DNA from: Diphasiastrum complanatum
Lineage: Eukaryota > Streptophyta > Lycopodiopsida > Lycopodiales > Lycopodiaceae
Reading direction: 5' to 3'
DNA length: 64,000 nucleotides
Assembly: GCA_029204225.1 (NCBI GenBank)
Contig: CM055107.1
Location: forward strand, 24,137,391 to 24,201,390
Shown here piece by piece: positions 12,101 through 24,069 of the stretch (position 1 is the stretch's first letter; the number at the start of each line of letters is the position of its first letter). Under the pieces are notes generated by a model. It was not told the origin of the DNA. It did no database searches and saw nothing but the letters and a program-made list of their open reading frames with translations. The translations under genes and the position numbers were made by a program.

Positions 12101-14000
12101 TACATGTAGAAAAAACTTTATCATAGCCAAAAGTCAAGATAGACGATTTTCCATTTTCAACATTTAGAACCTGGAGATGCTTTATGGTACATAGTTATAA
12201 CTCTAATGTCTTCATAGAGAAGATCTAGGTAGTTGGAATTTCACATCTACGCTTAGTACATGCTGAAATAAACTAACAAAAAATAAAACAACTTTCAGAT
12301 TCAATTCTATGCTAAGCATAGAAAGCTATGTCCATCATAGATTTTTAAAACTGGAAGTATGCTAGGATGCATATAATAAAAATGCCAGAAAATAGCAGAG
12401 CAAACTTGAACATTTCAAGGCAAAATAACACAATGAATTTAGATAGGGAATCTCCTCTTTAATTAGTCTAATGAATTTAGAGCTAGCGCTAGGATTAGGA
12501 TAAAATTAAGGTCAACGGTCTTGGCCTTTTCTCATCTCAGGCTTGGCCACTTAATAATCTCAAGTCCAATGGTTAGGATGTCCCCCAAGGGGCCTTGTTG
12601 GCCTCTTTAGCCCCCATATTTTCTTGTTCGCATGTCACTGTTGCTAGCTCTATAGCACGCCATGGTCTCATCCAAATCTTTAAAGATGGCACCCACCCAC
12701 TTTCTGTATAGTATTTAAGGGCCCATCGCATGGCATAAGTCACTTTCTTCTTCTTGCCTTCTCATATCTCATTCTCCGACTCACTTTTTTGGCTTTCCTC
12801 GCTTCCTATTGATACTAAAATATGCTCGACGGTCCTTCCATGCTCAACATAGTTTGAGGGACCAGCAATACACGAGGTTTCCTTGAGGTAAGGAATGATT
12901 TTTAAGAGTTCTTTTTTGCATTCAGCATTTTTTAGATATTTTAATTTAAGACCTATGTTAAGCATAACTATAATAATAAAAATTCCTTAAAAGAGAGTCA
13001 ATTAGATAACATGAACTGGTTGACAAAAGGCTTAATTTCTAGTTCTAATTGTATTTTTCTAGGTTTAATGTCTTGACCCATGCTCAGCATAAGTTCTCTC
13101 TCGACCCATGCTCAACATAAGTGCTCATTTAGATTTTGGCCACCAATCAACTCTGCTAATCTTCAAAGTGTAGACATAACATGCCGTAAGTTCTACTTTA
13201 CAAAAGGTTGCAAGGGAAAAAAACTCGTGTCTTTGTACTGCTGAGAGAGTTGGCAAAGGGTCTTGTATCTTTAGTTGCCAAGGAATGTGTGATTTACAAG
13301 GTACTAGTGGCAGACAAGGGTAGTGGCTTCACAAATGTGTTTGTGAAAGCCCTGGACAAGAAAATCTACCTACACATATTGGAGGATAGCTTCATAAAAA
13401 TTTGTATTTGCGAGCATCCAGTTCTAGTATACTTCTTGCAATGAAACATTGAGGACCATTGTGAGTTATTTTCTTCTCTTTTTCTATAATCTTGTTTTAT
13501 CAACTGATTCTTTTCGATGCTCGGCATGGGTTTTGTTTAAGCAAATTTAGTTTTGTTACATTTTTTTAGACATTGAAAGATTCAATTTTGATTGTTGGCG
13601 GAGCTTTGGAGAAAAACGAAGATCCTATCATGACAAAGGCTACCAGAGGTGGTCCTCTGGCAAAAGCTTGGCCTCCTCTTCACAAAAGGATTTCCAGGCC
13701 CGTGATTTTCTATGGTAACACCCGCTATTTCACCTCCAAAAAGAAAACATAGTTCTCTTGACACAACTATGGATGTCAGTGCCTTCTTAAAGAGAGATTG
13801 CAAAAAAAAGGTCCAAAAACACACACACACAGTTTGCTACTCAAGATACTTATTTAAATTTATCCAGTGCCACCATTACTCTTGACTCATTTAGTAGAGA
13901 TGTGGCTAAAATGAGAACTCTTATTTATGAAAATAAAAAGTCAAAGAAACTACTTTCATCTTAGACATTTAACAATGTGACATGCCTCCCGTTGGCCCAA
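12101..14000. other. No supported gene
   Basis: Mixed sequence. 12470-12760 is more GC-rich and contains TATTTAAGG near 12713, like an LTR promoter. The phrase 'ccatgctcaacata' recurs with changes near 12838, 13076, 13103 and 13518. Short frames at 13208-13444 (forward) and around 13590-13740 show no family I recognise. Confidence 0.4.
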
Positions 14001-14290
14001 TCACTAGTGATAGGCAAATGAGATTAGAGGACCAAACCCTTCCCATGTACATAATTTAAAAATAAAGTTTAAATATCACACCCAAGCCATAGTTACTGCA
14101 TTCTTTGTCCTTGTTGACCCTATTGATGATGCCACTGTAGTATATTTAAATCACTGGTGATAGGCAAATGGAGATTAGAGGACCAAACACTTCCCATGTA
14201 CTTAATTTAAAAATAAAGTTTAAATATCACACCCAAGCCATAGTTACCGCATTCTTTGTCCTTGTTGACTATGCCACTGTAGTATATTTT
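14001..14290. repeat. Tandem duplication, 150-bp unit, two copies
   Basis: Copy one (from 14001, 'tcactagtgataggcaaatg') is repeated from 14151 with a few substitutions. The second copy lacks about ten bases ('cctattgatg') near its end. Confidence 0.9.
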
Positions 14291-14666
14291 GATATTCAGT
14301 TAATAGATTTTTATAAATCTTTTTGTTCTCAATGAAATCCTTAGTTTACAAGATAGAAAAGAGCTTTCACTTGAATATGGATCCGCACATCCAATCTTTT
14401 AGACAAGTGAATGCTATAATTTTTGTGGGCCTAAGTGTTGAGGAGGCCAAGCTTCTTGTTTGAGACCATAATATTGGTCATAATTAAAGATTGAAAATGA
14501 TAGTCATACAAAGAGTCTGATTTTTTCAAAGGAGTTCACCAGATTTCACAAAGAAGGCAATAAAATGAATATTCAATTAAAGTGTCTCTATGTGCAGGAG
14601 ACTAGCCTTCCATTTGATGAGAAGTTCGAGTTTGTCTCATTTTCTGAGCATCAGTACATTATGTAG

Positions 14667-14873
<207 letters not shown>

Positions 14874-14989
14874 GACAACTTTGCAGTCTTACTCTCTGAA
14901 GTTGAACGTCTGCGAAATAATCAACTAAAGCAGAAGCAGGATCAACAACGAACTCTTCGAGTTCAAGATCTTCGACTACATCCTCTTCG

Positions 14990-15722
14990 TTCTCCTACGT
15001 ACTCAAAGTCTTCAGTTCGAGATCCACATCATCCACACTGTCCCGTCCAACGCATACCATGTCACGATTCACTTTAGTACTTTTAACTAACTGCACTGTT
15101 TCACGCTCATTGCCCACACAGTCATTGTAACTACTCCATGTACATATATACATAACGGTAACTCACGTAAACGATGATGAGTCAATTTGTGATGAACATA
15201 CATGCAAGCGGAGAAGAGTAAAATAGAGTTCCTACGCAAACTCCATTGTGTCTTAAGTATCTGATTTCATAGGATCAGAGATCTTAGAGAGAGTGAAAGA
15301 CATTCAGAAGATAGAGGTTGTTATTTAATCTGTAACTAGCTAAGTAAGATCACTGCACACAGTGCATCATTATTGTGAACCATTCTTGGGCACATGACTG
15401 TGATGTGATCGTTGTATTCACAACTGCTTAACTCAAATTTTCTATTCCTCTTATGTGTATTGCACTATGAATGCTTTCTGATAATTTTCTTTCTCTATTA
15501 ACACACACTCAATTCGGAATGTCTAATCTCGAAGGAAGCATGGCTGTCTCAGACGTCTAATTATTCGCTCCCTTCATGGTTGTCTCTGACACCTACCAAG
15601 ACATTCATCCACTTGATCTAAGTTAGTACTCTATTGTAGTTTTGGTAAAGATCTTGTAAAGTTCTCTATGTTGGAGCTGTGTTTCTTCTTCCACACCTAA
15701 TATATTTGAGAGCACCCCAACA
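14990..15722 (+). repeat. Probable 5' LTR of a copia element, left end uncertain
   Basis: Ends '...gcaccccaaca' three bases before a canonical PBS and 70 bp before a copia gag. The left end is a guess; no 3' partner was found in the window. Confidence 0.45.
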
Positions 15723-15725
15723 GAG

Positions 15726-15737
15726 TGGTATCAGAGC
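15726..15737 (+). promoter_or_regulatory. Primer-binding site, initiator-Met tRNA type
   Basis: Exact tggtatcagagc upstream of the gag start at 15796. Confidence 0.88.
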
Positions 15738-15795
15738 TTATGTTCCAAAATACTATTAGTATACGAAATTGTTTGCTATACTTAGATCATTCATC

Positions 15796-16430
15796 ATGGA
15801 AGGAACATCTTCAAAAATCCGCTTGATCAACAAGTTCAACGGTGATGACTTCCACATCTGGAAGTTCAAGATGAAGATGATACTCACAGAAAAAAAACTT
15901 CGGGGATACGTCAATAGTTCAATAGCCAGACCAGCTAAACCCGACATGTTGACCACCTGGGAAGCTAAGGATGGCAAAGATCTTGCCATTGTATCTCTGA
16001 ATCTCAAAGATTCACAAATAGCTCACGTAGCTAATTGTTCCAGCTTTAAAGAAGTATGGGACATTCTTACTGGTCTATACAAGACAACAGATGTGTCAAC
16101 TCACCTCTTCTTGAGGAAGAGGTTCCTATTGCTCAAGGTGAGTGAAGGGACCTCAGTCACAGATCATCTATACGATTTCAAACAACTGCTCAATCAGCTA
16201 GTTGTAGTAGTTTCGTCAATATCAGACGAAGATGCTAATATGTCTCTTCTATCTAGTCTTCATCTCTCTTATGACAATTTAGTATTGCTACTCAATAATA
16301 CTCCTGACCTGTCTCTCCAAAAGGTGACAACAAGCTTATTGTAGGAAGAAGTAAGAAGGAAAAGCTTATCCACATCGAATATGAAGACAGTCATTTCCTA
16401 TTCGAATAAGAAACACTTTCGGATTGTGGT
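15796..16430 (+). pseudogene. Copia gag fragment (gag_2/UBN2 type)
   Basis: Starts at ATG 15796 (MEGTSSKIRL); an upstream in-frame ATG at 15769 is less likely. It contains KFNGDDFHIWKFKMKMIL, then AIVSLNLKDSQIAHVANC, then LTGLYKTTDVSTHLFLRKRF, the order typical of copia gags that bind element RNA. The frame ends at a stop near 16342 and residual homology fades by about 16430, before any zinc knuckle. It is then joined to a gypsy fragment. The gag at 43431 is related (both have an F-DG-F/Y--WKFKMK pattern) but more decayed. Confidence 0.85.
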
Positions 16431-16433
16431 TTG

Positions 16434-16590
16434 AAAGGGAAAGCAACATTATTTAGCCGATCATGTTTCGCGAATTGAATCCGCACCAGTTAATACTGAA
16501 GTGGATGATGAATTGCTAGATGTTGCGTTGTTCTATGTTGAAGTAGTACCTGAGTGGGCGGCAGATATTGTTGAATGCTAGGACAAGAAG
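16434..16590 (+). pseudogene. Ty3/gypsy pol fragment (RNase H-integrase linker)
   Basis: The open frame reads GKQHYLADHVSRIE, then VDDELLDVALF, then VPEWAADIVEC. The (G)KxHxxADxLSR pattern marks the end of the gypsy RNase H region before integrase. Only about 50 codons survive, directly abutting a copia gag, so this is a small chimeric scrap. Confidence 0.7.
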
Positions 16591-16869
16591 ACAAAAGCTG
16601 AGCAAATTAATTCAGTCCAGCCCTAAGTTCCCTATACATAGATTCACCTGGAATAGAGTCCTATGCATGGACCAACTATTTATAGAATTGCTATTGATAA
16701 CTCTACACATGCATACACTATCTCATACCTTGTCTAAACTCCATTTAGTGTGTTCTGGGCCTCACAAGGATATTAGTTACTTTCGGGTCACGTCCAGTAT
16801 GACGTGGCATAACTAACAGCTTGTTTCACTGGAGTACCGTGTATCCAAGACTAGGAGTATATTGTATCT

Positions 16870-17557
16870 TATGTACTGGTCATGGACATAGCAAGTCATT
16901 TGTGAACTAGCTCCACTATCAATCCACCATGAATCTTTGTCACCTTCACTAGATATTAGACTTGAAGAAAACACCATAAGAGAATCATAAGCACCTACTT
17001 CCTCGTCATTAGTAGTAAAGTTGATATGCTTGATACCTTCATGATTTTGCTTCTTAAAACATTCATTAGAAAAATGTCCTTGGACTCCACAATAGAAACA
17101 TTTTTACTTAGATCTATCTTTCTTCTTGCCAACAAAAGTAGAAGGCTCACCGTGATCTTGCCCTATAGACCACTTGCTTTTGCCCTTGCCCTTGAACTTG
17201 CCCTTTGAGAACATAGCCTCCTCCTCTCCAACTTGAGATGTGGAAGTTGATGCTCCTCTTGATAGAAGCCTAAATTCCTCATTCACCAGGATTTCTTACA
17301 AGTCCTCAATACTTGGCAATGTCTTTTGAATAGCAAAACTTTAAATAAGATTAGCATGATCTTCCAAAAAGCCATTAAGAACTACTTGAACAAGTTCTAT
17401 CCCCTTAATGCTTTCATCAATACATGCTAACTCATCATTGAATGCTTTAACCCTCAAAACAAAAGCATGAGTACTTTCATCCTTCTTTTGTAAGATTTGA
17501 AAGATTTGCCTCCTAAGGGTTAGAACCCTAGATGTAAACTTGGACTCATAAACCTTC
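16870..17557 (-). pseudogene. Copia gag-protease fragment, downstream part of a gag split by an insertion
   Basis: From 17557 down, the reverse strand reads KKVYESKFTSRVLTLRRQIF, then the LNGFLEDHANLI region, a basic linker with GKFKGKGKSKW, a zinc knuckle (CFYCGVQGHFSNEC near 17100-17060, CX2CX4HX4C) and a protease start (DSWWIDSGASS near 16930). Stops (for example directly before the knuckle) and a missing RT show decay. The gag upstream half lies at 19286-19565 on the other side of a nested LTR element. Confidence 0.9.
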
Positions 17558-17562
17558 TTTCA
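17558..17562. repeat. Target-site duplication, left copy (tttca)
   Basis: Identical to 19286-19290; flanks the nested element at 17563-19285. Confidence 0.92.
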
Positions 17563-18176
17563 TGCTGAATTCACACGTGTGGGACGCCCTACACACGTAC
17601 TTTTGATCTCCTAAGCCCAGTAATACCATAAAGATCAGACTAGCACTGGTTGTCAATAGGAAAGCTGATCATACAAGAAATATTATTGTGTTACAAGCAA
17701 GATCTATCAACAAAACATAAGACTAAGCATAATAAATGCCTCAACTCGGCTAGAGAGAGAAAATAGGAAGTACAGGACTCATGTAGAGAGAGAGGGCACA
17801 AAGAGCTTGTCTCCAAATTTGCATTACACACAAATTTCATCATTTTCTCAATGAGAGTACATGACATATATATAGATCCATGGACTCCTTTCCTTCTTTG
17901 AGTTGAATTGGAGTTGTGAATCCACCTCTCAAGCAATCTAGACTTATTCAAGCCACCTCACTATGTCTAATTGTGCCACCTAGACTTTTCATGCATTAAA
18001 TGTGGCATGTACAGTACAAATGGCAATTCCTATGGTAGCTCGAGTTTCTACTTCTACCTACCTTGAATATTTTATTCTAAGTAGGGTCTTTACTAAGCCA
18101 AAAGAGATTAATTCATCTTTGGCATTTTTAGGACCCCTACTCACAACATTAGATAGATTTTTCCAATATTTTGACA
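17563..18176 (-). repeat. 3' LTR of the nested element
   Basis: 614 bp. The reverse strand begins TGTCAAAATATTGG and ends GAATTCAGCA. Contains one perfect cacacgtgtg at 17572 and a second acacacgta site 20 bp away. Confidence 0.92.
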
Positions 18177-18194
18177 CTCCTCCTAAAAATGTAT

Positions 18195-18446
18195 CTAATG
18201 TGGATCAAGCATCAATCTTGAAATAAGACCAAGATTAGACCTATGCTTTGAGAAGGCACTTTTGCAAAGTGGCTTTGTGAGAAGATCAGCAATACATGAA
18301 GATGTGTCGACATGTTCCAAGTTGATTTCACCTCCAATGAGCTTTTCCCTTACAAAATGATGTGCCACTTCTATATGCTTGTTTCTTGCATGAAAAATAG
18401 GATTGTTTGCAAGAGCTTGTGCCGATATGTTGTTACATTTGAGGTG
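18195..18446 (-). pseudogene. Copia RNase H C-terminal remnant
   Basis: The reverse strand reads CNNISAQALANNPIFHARNKHIEVAHHFVREK, then DTSSCIADLLTKPL, ending at a stop at 18195. This is the last part of copia RNase H: the CDN motif (here CNN, so one catalytic Asp is Asn) and the HIxxxxHFVR block. Everything upstream of CNN is missing, replaced by the element's leader. It sits about 20 bp before the polypurine tract, its normal place. Confidence 0.85.
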
Positions 18447-18661
18447 AGAGAGAACCACCAAACTGAAAATGGGCGGATTTCACACGTGCCAGCACCTGAA
18501 ATTTCGTACGATACCTGATCTGGACCATTCAAAGTGGTTTGAAGCTCTAAGTCACCATAAAATTGCAAACTAGCTAGAAATAGAATCTAGACAATTCCTA
18601 GCTTGAAATCTGATCAAATCTGCAAACTTTTTTATTAGATTTTCTTGTAAAACTTAGGTAG

Positions 18662-18673
18662 GCTCTGATACCA
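18662..18673 (-). promoter_or_regulatory. Primer-binding site of the nested element
   Basis: Reverse-strand tggtatcagagc directly after the LTR end. Confidence 0.92.
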
Positions 18674-19285
18674 TGCTGAATTCACATGTGTGGGATGCCC
18701 TACACACGTACTTTTGATCTCCTAAGCCCAATAATACCATAAAGATCAGACTAGCATTGGTTGTCAATAGGAAAGCTGATCAATCAAGAAATATTATTGT
18801 GTTACAAGCAAGATCTGTCAACAAAACATAAGACTAAGCATAATAAATGTCTCAACTCGACTAGAGAGAGAAAATAGGAAGTACAAAACTCGTGTAGAGA
18901 GAGGGCACAAAGAACTTGTCTCCAAATTTGCATTACACACAAATTTCATCATTTTCTCAATAAGAGTACATCACATATATATAGATCCATGGACTCCTTT
19001 CCTTCTTTGAGTTGAGTTCGAGTTGTGAATCCACCTCTCAAGCTATCTAGACTTATTCAAGCCAGCTCACTATGTCTAATGGTGCCACCTAGTCTTTTCA
19101 TGCATTAAATGTGGCATGTAAAGTACAAATGGCAATTCCTATGGTAGCTCGAGTTTCGACTTCTACCTACCTTGAATATCTTTTTCTAAGATGGGTCTTT
19201 ACTAAGCCAAAAGAGCTTAATTCATCTTTGGCATTTTTAGGACCCCTACTCACAACATTAGATAGATTTTTCCAATATTTTGACA
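18674..19285 (-). repeat. 5' LTR of the nested element
   Basis: 612 bp; partner of 17563-18176. The palindrome is changed to cacatgtgtg here. Confidence 0.92.
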
Positions 19286-19565
19286 TTTCAAGCTTTCCAA
19301 GCCTCACTAGATGTAGTGCACTTCCCAACTTCCTTGAGAAGTTCATTAGTCATATTCATCATGATCGTATGAAGACCTTTTTTATTGCCCTCCTATCATA
19401 CCTTAGTTGTTCTTGAGATGCCAAAGGTCTCTTCTCCACACCTACAACAATATTCATCAACTCATTCATCTCAATGAGAGACTCCATTCTCACCTTTCAA
19501 GTTGAATAGTTGCTTGAGGTGAGCCTATCATTGCTCTCCAACATGAAGCTTCCATTTGTAGCCAT
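19286..19565 (-). pseudogene. Copia gag N-terminal part, upstream half of the split gag
   Basis: Starts at the reverse-strand ATG at 19565 (MATNGSFMLESNDRLTSSNYST), then KVRMESLIEMNELMNIVVG, then the region equivalent to CTSxxEAWK, breaking at the tttca duplication. After removing the nested element and one duplication copy, the reading continues into KVYESKFTSRVL of the other half, apart from one stop at the join. Stops after NYST and near 19390 show it was already decayed or decayed later. Confidence 0.88.
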
Positions 19566-20560
19566 GTTGCAATGATTTGATCTTCTCTTTTAACCTGTTC
19601 CAATGCAATACATAGAATTAATAACACTTGATCAACACATGATCAACCTACACATAAACTTTTGCACTCTCTAAGATTGAAACACACCCTCTAGCAACAT
19701 CAAAATCAAGAGATCTTATCAATTTTAGGGTTTTCACAAAATGCACATATTGAATCACACAAATTCTACATGCAAAAGTTAGAAACTTGATATAGAATCT
19801 TGAAGAATGATATAAACCCTTTCTTATGCATAAAAAAATGGAGGAAAATTGGCCTACTACAAGTATTTTGACCTAAATTAAGTTTTGGATCACAAAGCTT
19901 TGTTTTCTACACTTGAAAATGCTTGATTTTGACAGGGAACCACTCTAACACACTCTAGAATTGATAGTGCCTCCAAATCACTCACTAGATTTGGCTTATC
20001 CTCCAAATATAGCCTACAACAAAGCTATGATAACATGTAAAAGAATCAGATCCAAATGACCTAATTATGCCCCTTGATCTTTAGCTAATTTGGAGAGCAC
20101 ATCTAGCTTCATTACAAATGTAGAAATCATGCCCATACAACAGCCATACAATATCAGTACTCACACTTGTGAACTCATATACATAAGAAAAATAGCATTT
20201 TGCACACAAAATCTCACTATATCAACACCACGCTGCAAAAATGGATGTAGAAATCTAAAGAGATATCTTCCATGAGAATGAATGAGAGGAGAATGAGAGA
20301 GATTAGTTTCTCCCACACTTGTATGCCTATTTATAGCATCCTCTTGACCTATTTGGATCGTCTTGCCCAAGCTTATCAACTTATGGAAGTTTCTAGGTAT
20401 CTGTCAAAAACCTAGACTAGCTTGACTAGATTCAATGTATATCTTCTAACCAATTAGAGTAGGTTCAAATTTGACCTAATCCACCTATATACTTGCTAAA
20501 AATAATAATAATACTATTTTTAGTCCTTATTGACATAAATAAATGTATCTCTAAATTCAC
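19566..20560 (-). repeat. Leader and probable LTR of the host copia element
   Basis: A worn PBS is visible on the reverse strand near 20021-20036 (acatgttatcatagctttg against tggtatcagagctttg). Sequence above it is probably LTR, but I see neither its outer end nor a duplication. Confidence 0.45.
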
Positions 20561-21600
20561 TTTGGCCTCAGTGTTTGTTTGAACATTGTTGTACCAATGT
20601 AAGTTTAATATGTAGTCAAGTCACCAAAGATAAAACTATGAAACTTTGGTTGAAGAATGCAACTCTAACATGTAGTAAAATTATTCAAATACAAAACCCT
20701 AAAATGCTAATTGAAGAATTCATAGATCCAACTTGCAATTTTTTCATGTTTTTAATCACTGAAGGGTAAGCAAGTTGTAGAAGGTACAAACTTTGCTTTA
20801 CTCACATGTTTTGATTCATCTTCTTGTGTAGATGATGGTATGCAAAAGGATGGATGTCTTCTTGAAATGGATGTCTTTAATGGATCTGAAAAAATACTTT
20901 TGAGCATGGGTTATGAGGTTCTTACGGAAGTTCAAGATGTTGATCTTAATGTGATTTATCAACACCAAGAGGAAATTGGCAAGAGCTTGTCAAAGGCATT
21001 GAGATGGAACCCAATGGTCTAAGCACTAAGGATCTATTTTTGCAAGTTATTGAGGACTCAAGTAAAGTCAAATAACTAGCAAGGAAGTGTGGTTCTAACC
21101 TATCTACCTTTATCTTACTTCATGTTTGAGCAATGTCATGTCAATATGTGAAAATTGTGAAGTTTTGGTGAATCTATGTGCATCTTTTTGTATAAGGTGG
21201 ATCTTAAAGATGGACTAGTACTCTTTGCTGGTTTTGTTGATGCAACTGGAGCTGATATAGGATCATTATTGCACTCATAAATTCATAAGTTTCAATTTCA
21301 AGCATGTTTGATGTTCTTTTACAAAGGAATCTATTCATTATAATTCTATGTCAATCTTCATATTTCATCTTGATATGTAAAATTAATGTAATAAATTATG
21401 AAGCATCCAATATGGACATTATTCTCTATATCAATTATGAAATCTTTCCATTTCATACTTATAGATGCTTAGAGGTAAGATACATTCTTAGTAAGGAGTT
21501 AATTCTTAAGATAGAACAAAGTTATAGTGTGAAAATAACAAGTATAGTTGAAGAGGGAGTGTGGAAAATTCTTCTACTTGACTAGTTTTGGCTATTTTAG
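20561..21600 (+). other. Possible decayed gene fragment, unknown
   Basis: Forward frames near 20830-21000 (KDGCLLEMDVFNGSEKILL, then GYEVLTEVQDVDLNVIYQ) appear to continue after a one-base shift as NWQELVKGIEMEPNGLSTKD to about 21072. A further short frame near 21198-21280 reads VDLKDGLVLFAGFVDATGAD. The residue mix looks protein-like but I recognise no family and see no splice structure I trust. Confidence 0.25.
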
Positions 21601-22153
<553 letters not shown>

Positions 22154-22321
22154 TGTGTTAGAGAAAATGCGTTTTGGAGTTTTTCATTAGTTCAAGTTTG
22201 TCCTAAAATGCATTTGAAGGGCAGTTGAAAAGCAACTGAAGTGGGTCACACGAACACCCGGTTTTAAAAACTTTTAGAAAAAGAAGTTTTTAGAGAGATA
22301 AAGACAAGGTTTAAATCTCAC

Positions 22322-22324
<3 letters not shown>

Positions 22325-22400
<76 letters not shown>
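22325..22400. repeat. (GA)n array, about 38 units
   Basis: Second copy of the array-plus-flank unit; followed by gatagagaaaacgcgtttta. Confidence 0.97.
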
Positions 22401-22403
<3 letters not shown>

Positions 22404-22481
22404 TCAATAGTGATAGAGAAAACGCGTTTTATGCGTTTTGATTCGGCCACATAGCCCTAGGACCAGTCACATTGCATTAGA

Positions 22482-22660
22482 TGAGTTGATGCAACGTGCT
22501 GGAAATTTCTAGAAATGAGTTGATGCCACGTGCTGGAAATGAGTTGATGCGACGTGGTGGAAATTTCTGGAGGTCGCGAAACGTTGCTGGAGGAAGCGTG
22601 GATGTAAACGTTGCCATTGGAGCTGCGTGGGTGTAGACGTTGCCATTGTGATCACCATTG
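22482..22660. repeat. Short tandem repeats (tgagttgatgc-acgtgctgga unit and a second unit)
   Basis: Three copies of a 24-34 bp unit 'tgagttgatgcNacgtgNtgg' (22482-22575), followed by two copies of a unit with 'gcgtggNtgtaNacgttgcc' (22597-22650). GC-richer than its surroundings and upstream of a gene, so it may be promoter or 5' leader sequence. Confidence 0.65.
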
Positions 22661-23022
22661 TTGTCATCTCCTTAGAGCTTGGAGCTGCGTGGAGGGAAAC
22701 GTGGTGCTGCCAAGGAAACATGGAGCTGCCTTTGCTGCCAGGGAGATATTGATTTGCTGCCAAGGATACTCTTGATTTGTGTGTGTGCCAAATGTATATC
22801 TGTTTCTGACCACTCTGATCACAACTGTAAAAGCAAAAAGCTTTCTTCACAACGGATAGAGAGGAGTGAGGCCAGTAGGCATGTGTGTGAGCTGACGTGT
22901 GTGTGTGTGTGAATTGACGTGTGTATGTGTGTGTGTGAGTGATGGATAGGTTGTTACAGAGATAATCTGAGTTGTAAGTAAAACAGCAGATTCACCTTTC
23001 TAATGTGTTTGGCAGATTGACA

Positions 23023-23780
23023 ATGGTTCGAAAGCAGGCAAATGAGGGAGTTCTGGAGTGTGGAATCAATGGACAGGCTAACGATGAGTTTAGAATTCCT
23101 GCAGATAGTGAGAAATTGAAGGTAAAAAAGTGTGCTGACTTCAAGCTTGTGAAGCGGTATGAGAAACCCAAAAAAGTGCATGAACTAAGTGTAACAGTGG
23201 GGATTGCTGGTTGTGATGTTGATCCAAAGCTTATAGGTGTGATTGAGAAATTCTTGAGGAATGAATGCATTGCTGGTTTATGTGGGCTTGAGAGAGGAGG
23301 TATGCTTCTGAGATTAAAAGTCGTGTATCTTTAACCCCTGTTAATCTGTTTGAGCGAGCATTTATATTTTCAGTTTATCATATGAAAAGTAGAGATAGTT
23401 CAACCATTCCTCAGGTTTTATTGGCTGTGCTAAGGACAGGCAAGTATTATCCAGCAGCCACATGGGTGACACCATTCCAGGGAAAAGGAATGGACATGGT
23501 GAGAGCTGCTGCAGTCTGGAAGGCTATGAAGGCACCAAGCCTTGTGACCATGGATGATGTGATGGCAATCTTTTTTCCAAAAGATGCAGATTTTCGATAT
23601 TTTAAAAGTTGTGCTCCGAGGTTTGATAACTTGTATGGTTTGAAGATGCAGGACGAGGCTAGTGGGCTCAAATCCTTTGAGCCTATTCTACAGAATGATG
23701 GTGAAAATGACGGACTTGGTGAAAATGATGTGCAATATGGATATGTTAGCTTGAGTGAGTGCGAATATGAGGCATTGTGA
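23023..23780 (+). CDS. Two-exon gene of uncertain family; possible Rep-like (replitron-type) remnant
   Basis: Exon 1 runs from ATG 23023 to 23299, then a 74-bp intron 23300-23373 (AG|GTATGC ... TATTTTCAG|TT), then exon 2 23374-23780 ending TGA. The splice keeps the frame (codon G|TT). The product is about 227 residues. Exon 1 ends in a block with VTVGIAGCDVDPKLIGVIEK, then CIAGLCGLERG. Exon 2 has LLAVLRTGKYYPAA, then GMDMVRAAAVWKAM, VTMDDVMAIFF and an acidic tail. From memory, the 'IAG(C)D ... ERGG' block and the later 'GMDxxRAxAxWK ... DVxxIFF' block resemble proteins of Rep/HUH-type transposons reported in green plants and fungi. The expected HxHxQ-like motif after ERGG is absent, as if the intron or a deletion took its place, so nuclease activity is not expected. 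Identity is a weak inference; the exon structure is better supported. No TIR or LTR is seen beside it. Confidence 0.5.
23300..23373 (+). other. Intron, 74 bp
   Basis: GTATGC donor, pyrimidine-rich TTTATATTTTCAG acceptor, in-frame joining of two open frames that otherwise end or start at this point. The unspliced frame would stop at 23334. Confidence 0.65.
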
Positions 23781-23987
23781 GCCATGCGAGCACTATGCTC
23801 TTTTGGAAGATTGTCAGCACTCTTGTTTTGGAAGACTCTAAGCAGAATTTTGTTGTTTTGTAAACAACTTTCATGAGATATGAATGCGAAACTATGTACT
23901 TTTGTTTTGGAATAAAAAGGAAGATGCAAAATTACGTTTTGTTGAGATTGTATACAATGTTTTGTTTAGCTTGTATGAAATGCAAAA

Positions 23988-24040
23988 TTTGGGTTAGATG
24001 GATTAGGGTTAGAGTTAGGGTTAATTTTTTAGGGTTTCTA
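23988..24040 (+). repeat. Telomere-like TTAGGG/TTTAGGG degenerate stretch
   Basis: Several gggtta/ttaggg/tttaggg words lie within about 50 bp (gggttagatggattagggtta, then gagttagggttaattttttagggttt). Such words also occur by chance or as 'telo-box' promoter elements (AAACCCTA on the other strand) in plant genes. Confidence 0.55.
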
Positions 24041-24066
24041 TACCAAAAAATAGCAATAATGTGAGT

Positions 24067-24069
<3 letters not shown>

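Larger units (their letters stand above)
17563..19285 (-). mobile_element. Deleted (non-autonomous) copia element, nested insertion
   Basis: Two LTRs (17563-18176 and 18674-19285, 614 and 612 bp, TG...CA) flank only 497 bp of interior. On the reverse strand: 5' LTR 18674-19285, PBS tggtatcagagc at 18662-18673, leader, a small RNase H remnant, polypurine tract aggaggag at 18177-18184, 3' LTR. The 5-bp duplication tttca on both sides is perfect. The LTRs differ by roughly 5% over the 250 bp compared by eye, so this insertion is older than the element at 3331. A large internal deletion joins leader to RNase H. A forward fragment of the same family is at 61085-61340. Confidence 0.95.

Noticed and set aside
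20840-21022. Intact small gene
   Set aside because: Open frame is short, seems to need a frameshift to continue, and has no recognised family; kept only as a possible fragment.
23447-23929. 160-residue reverse-strand protein
   Set aside because: Antisense to exon 2 of the two-exon gene, no recognised motif, and runs across the stop and 3' region of that gene.
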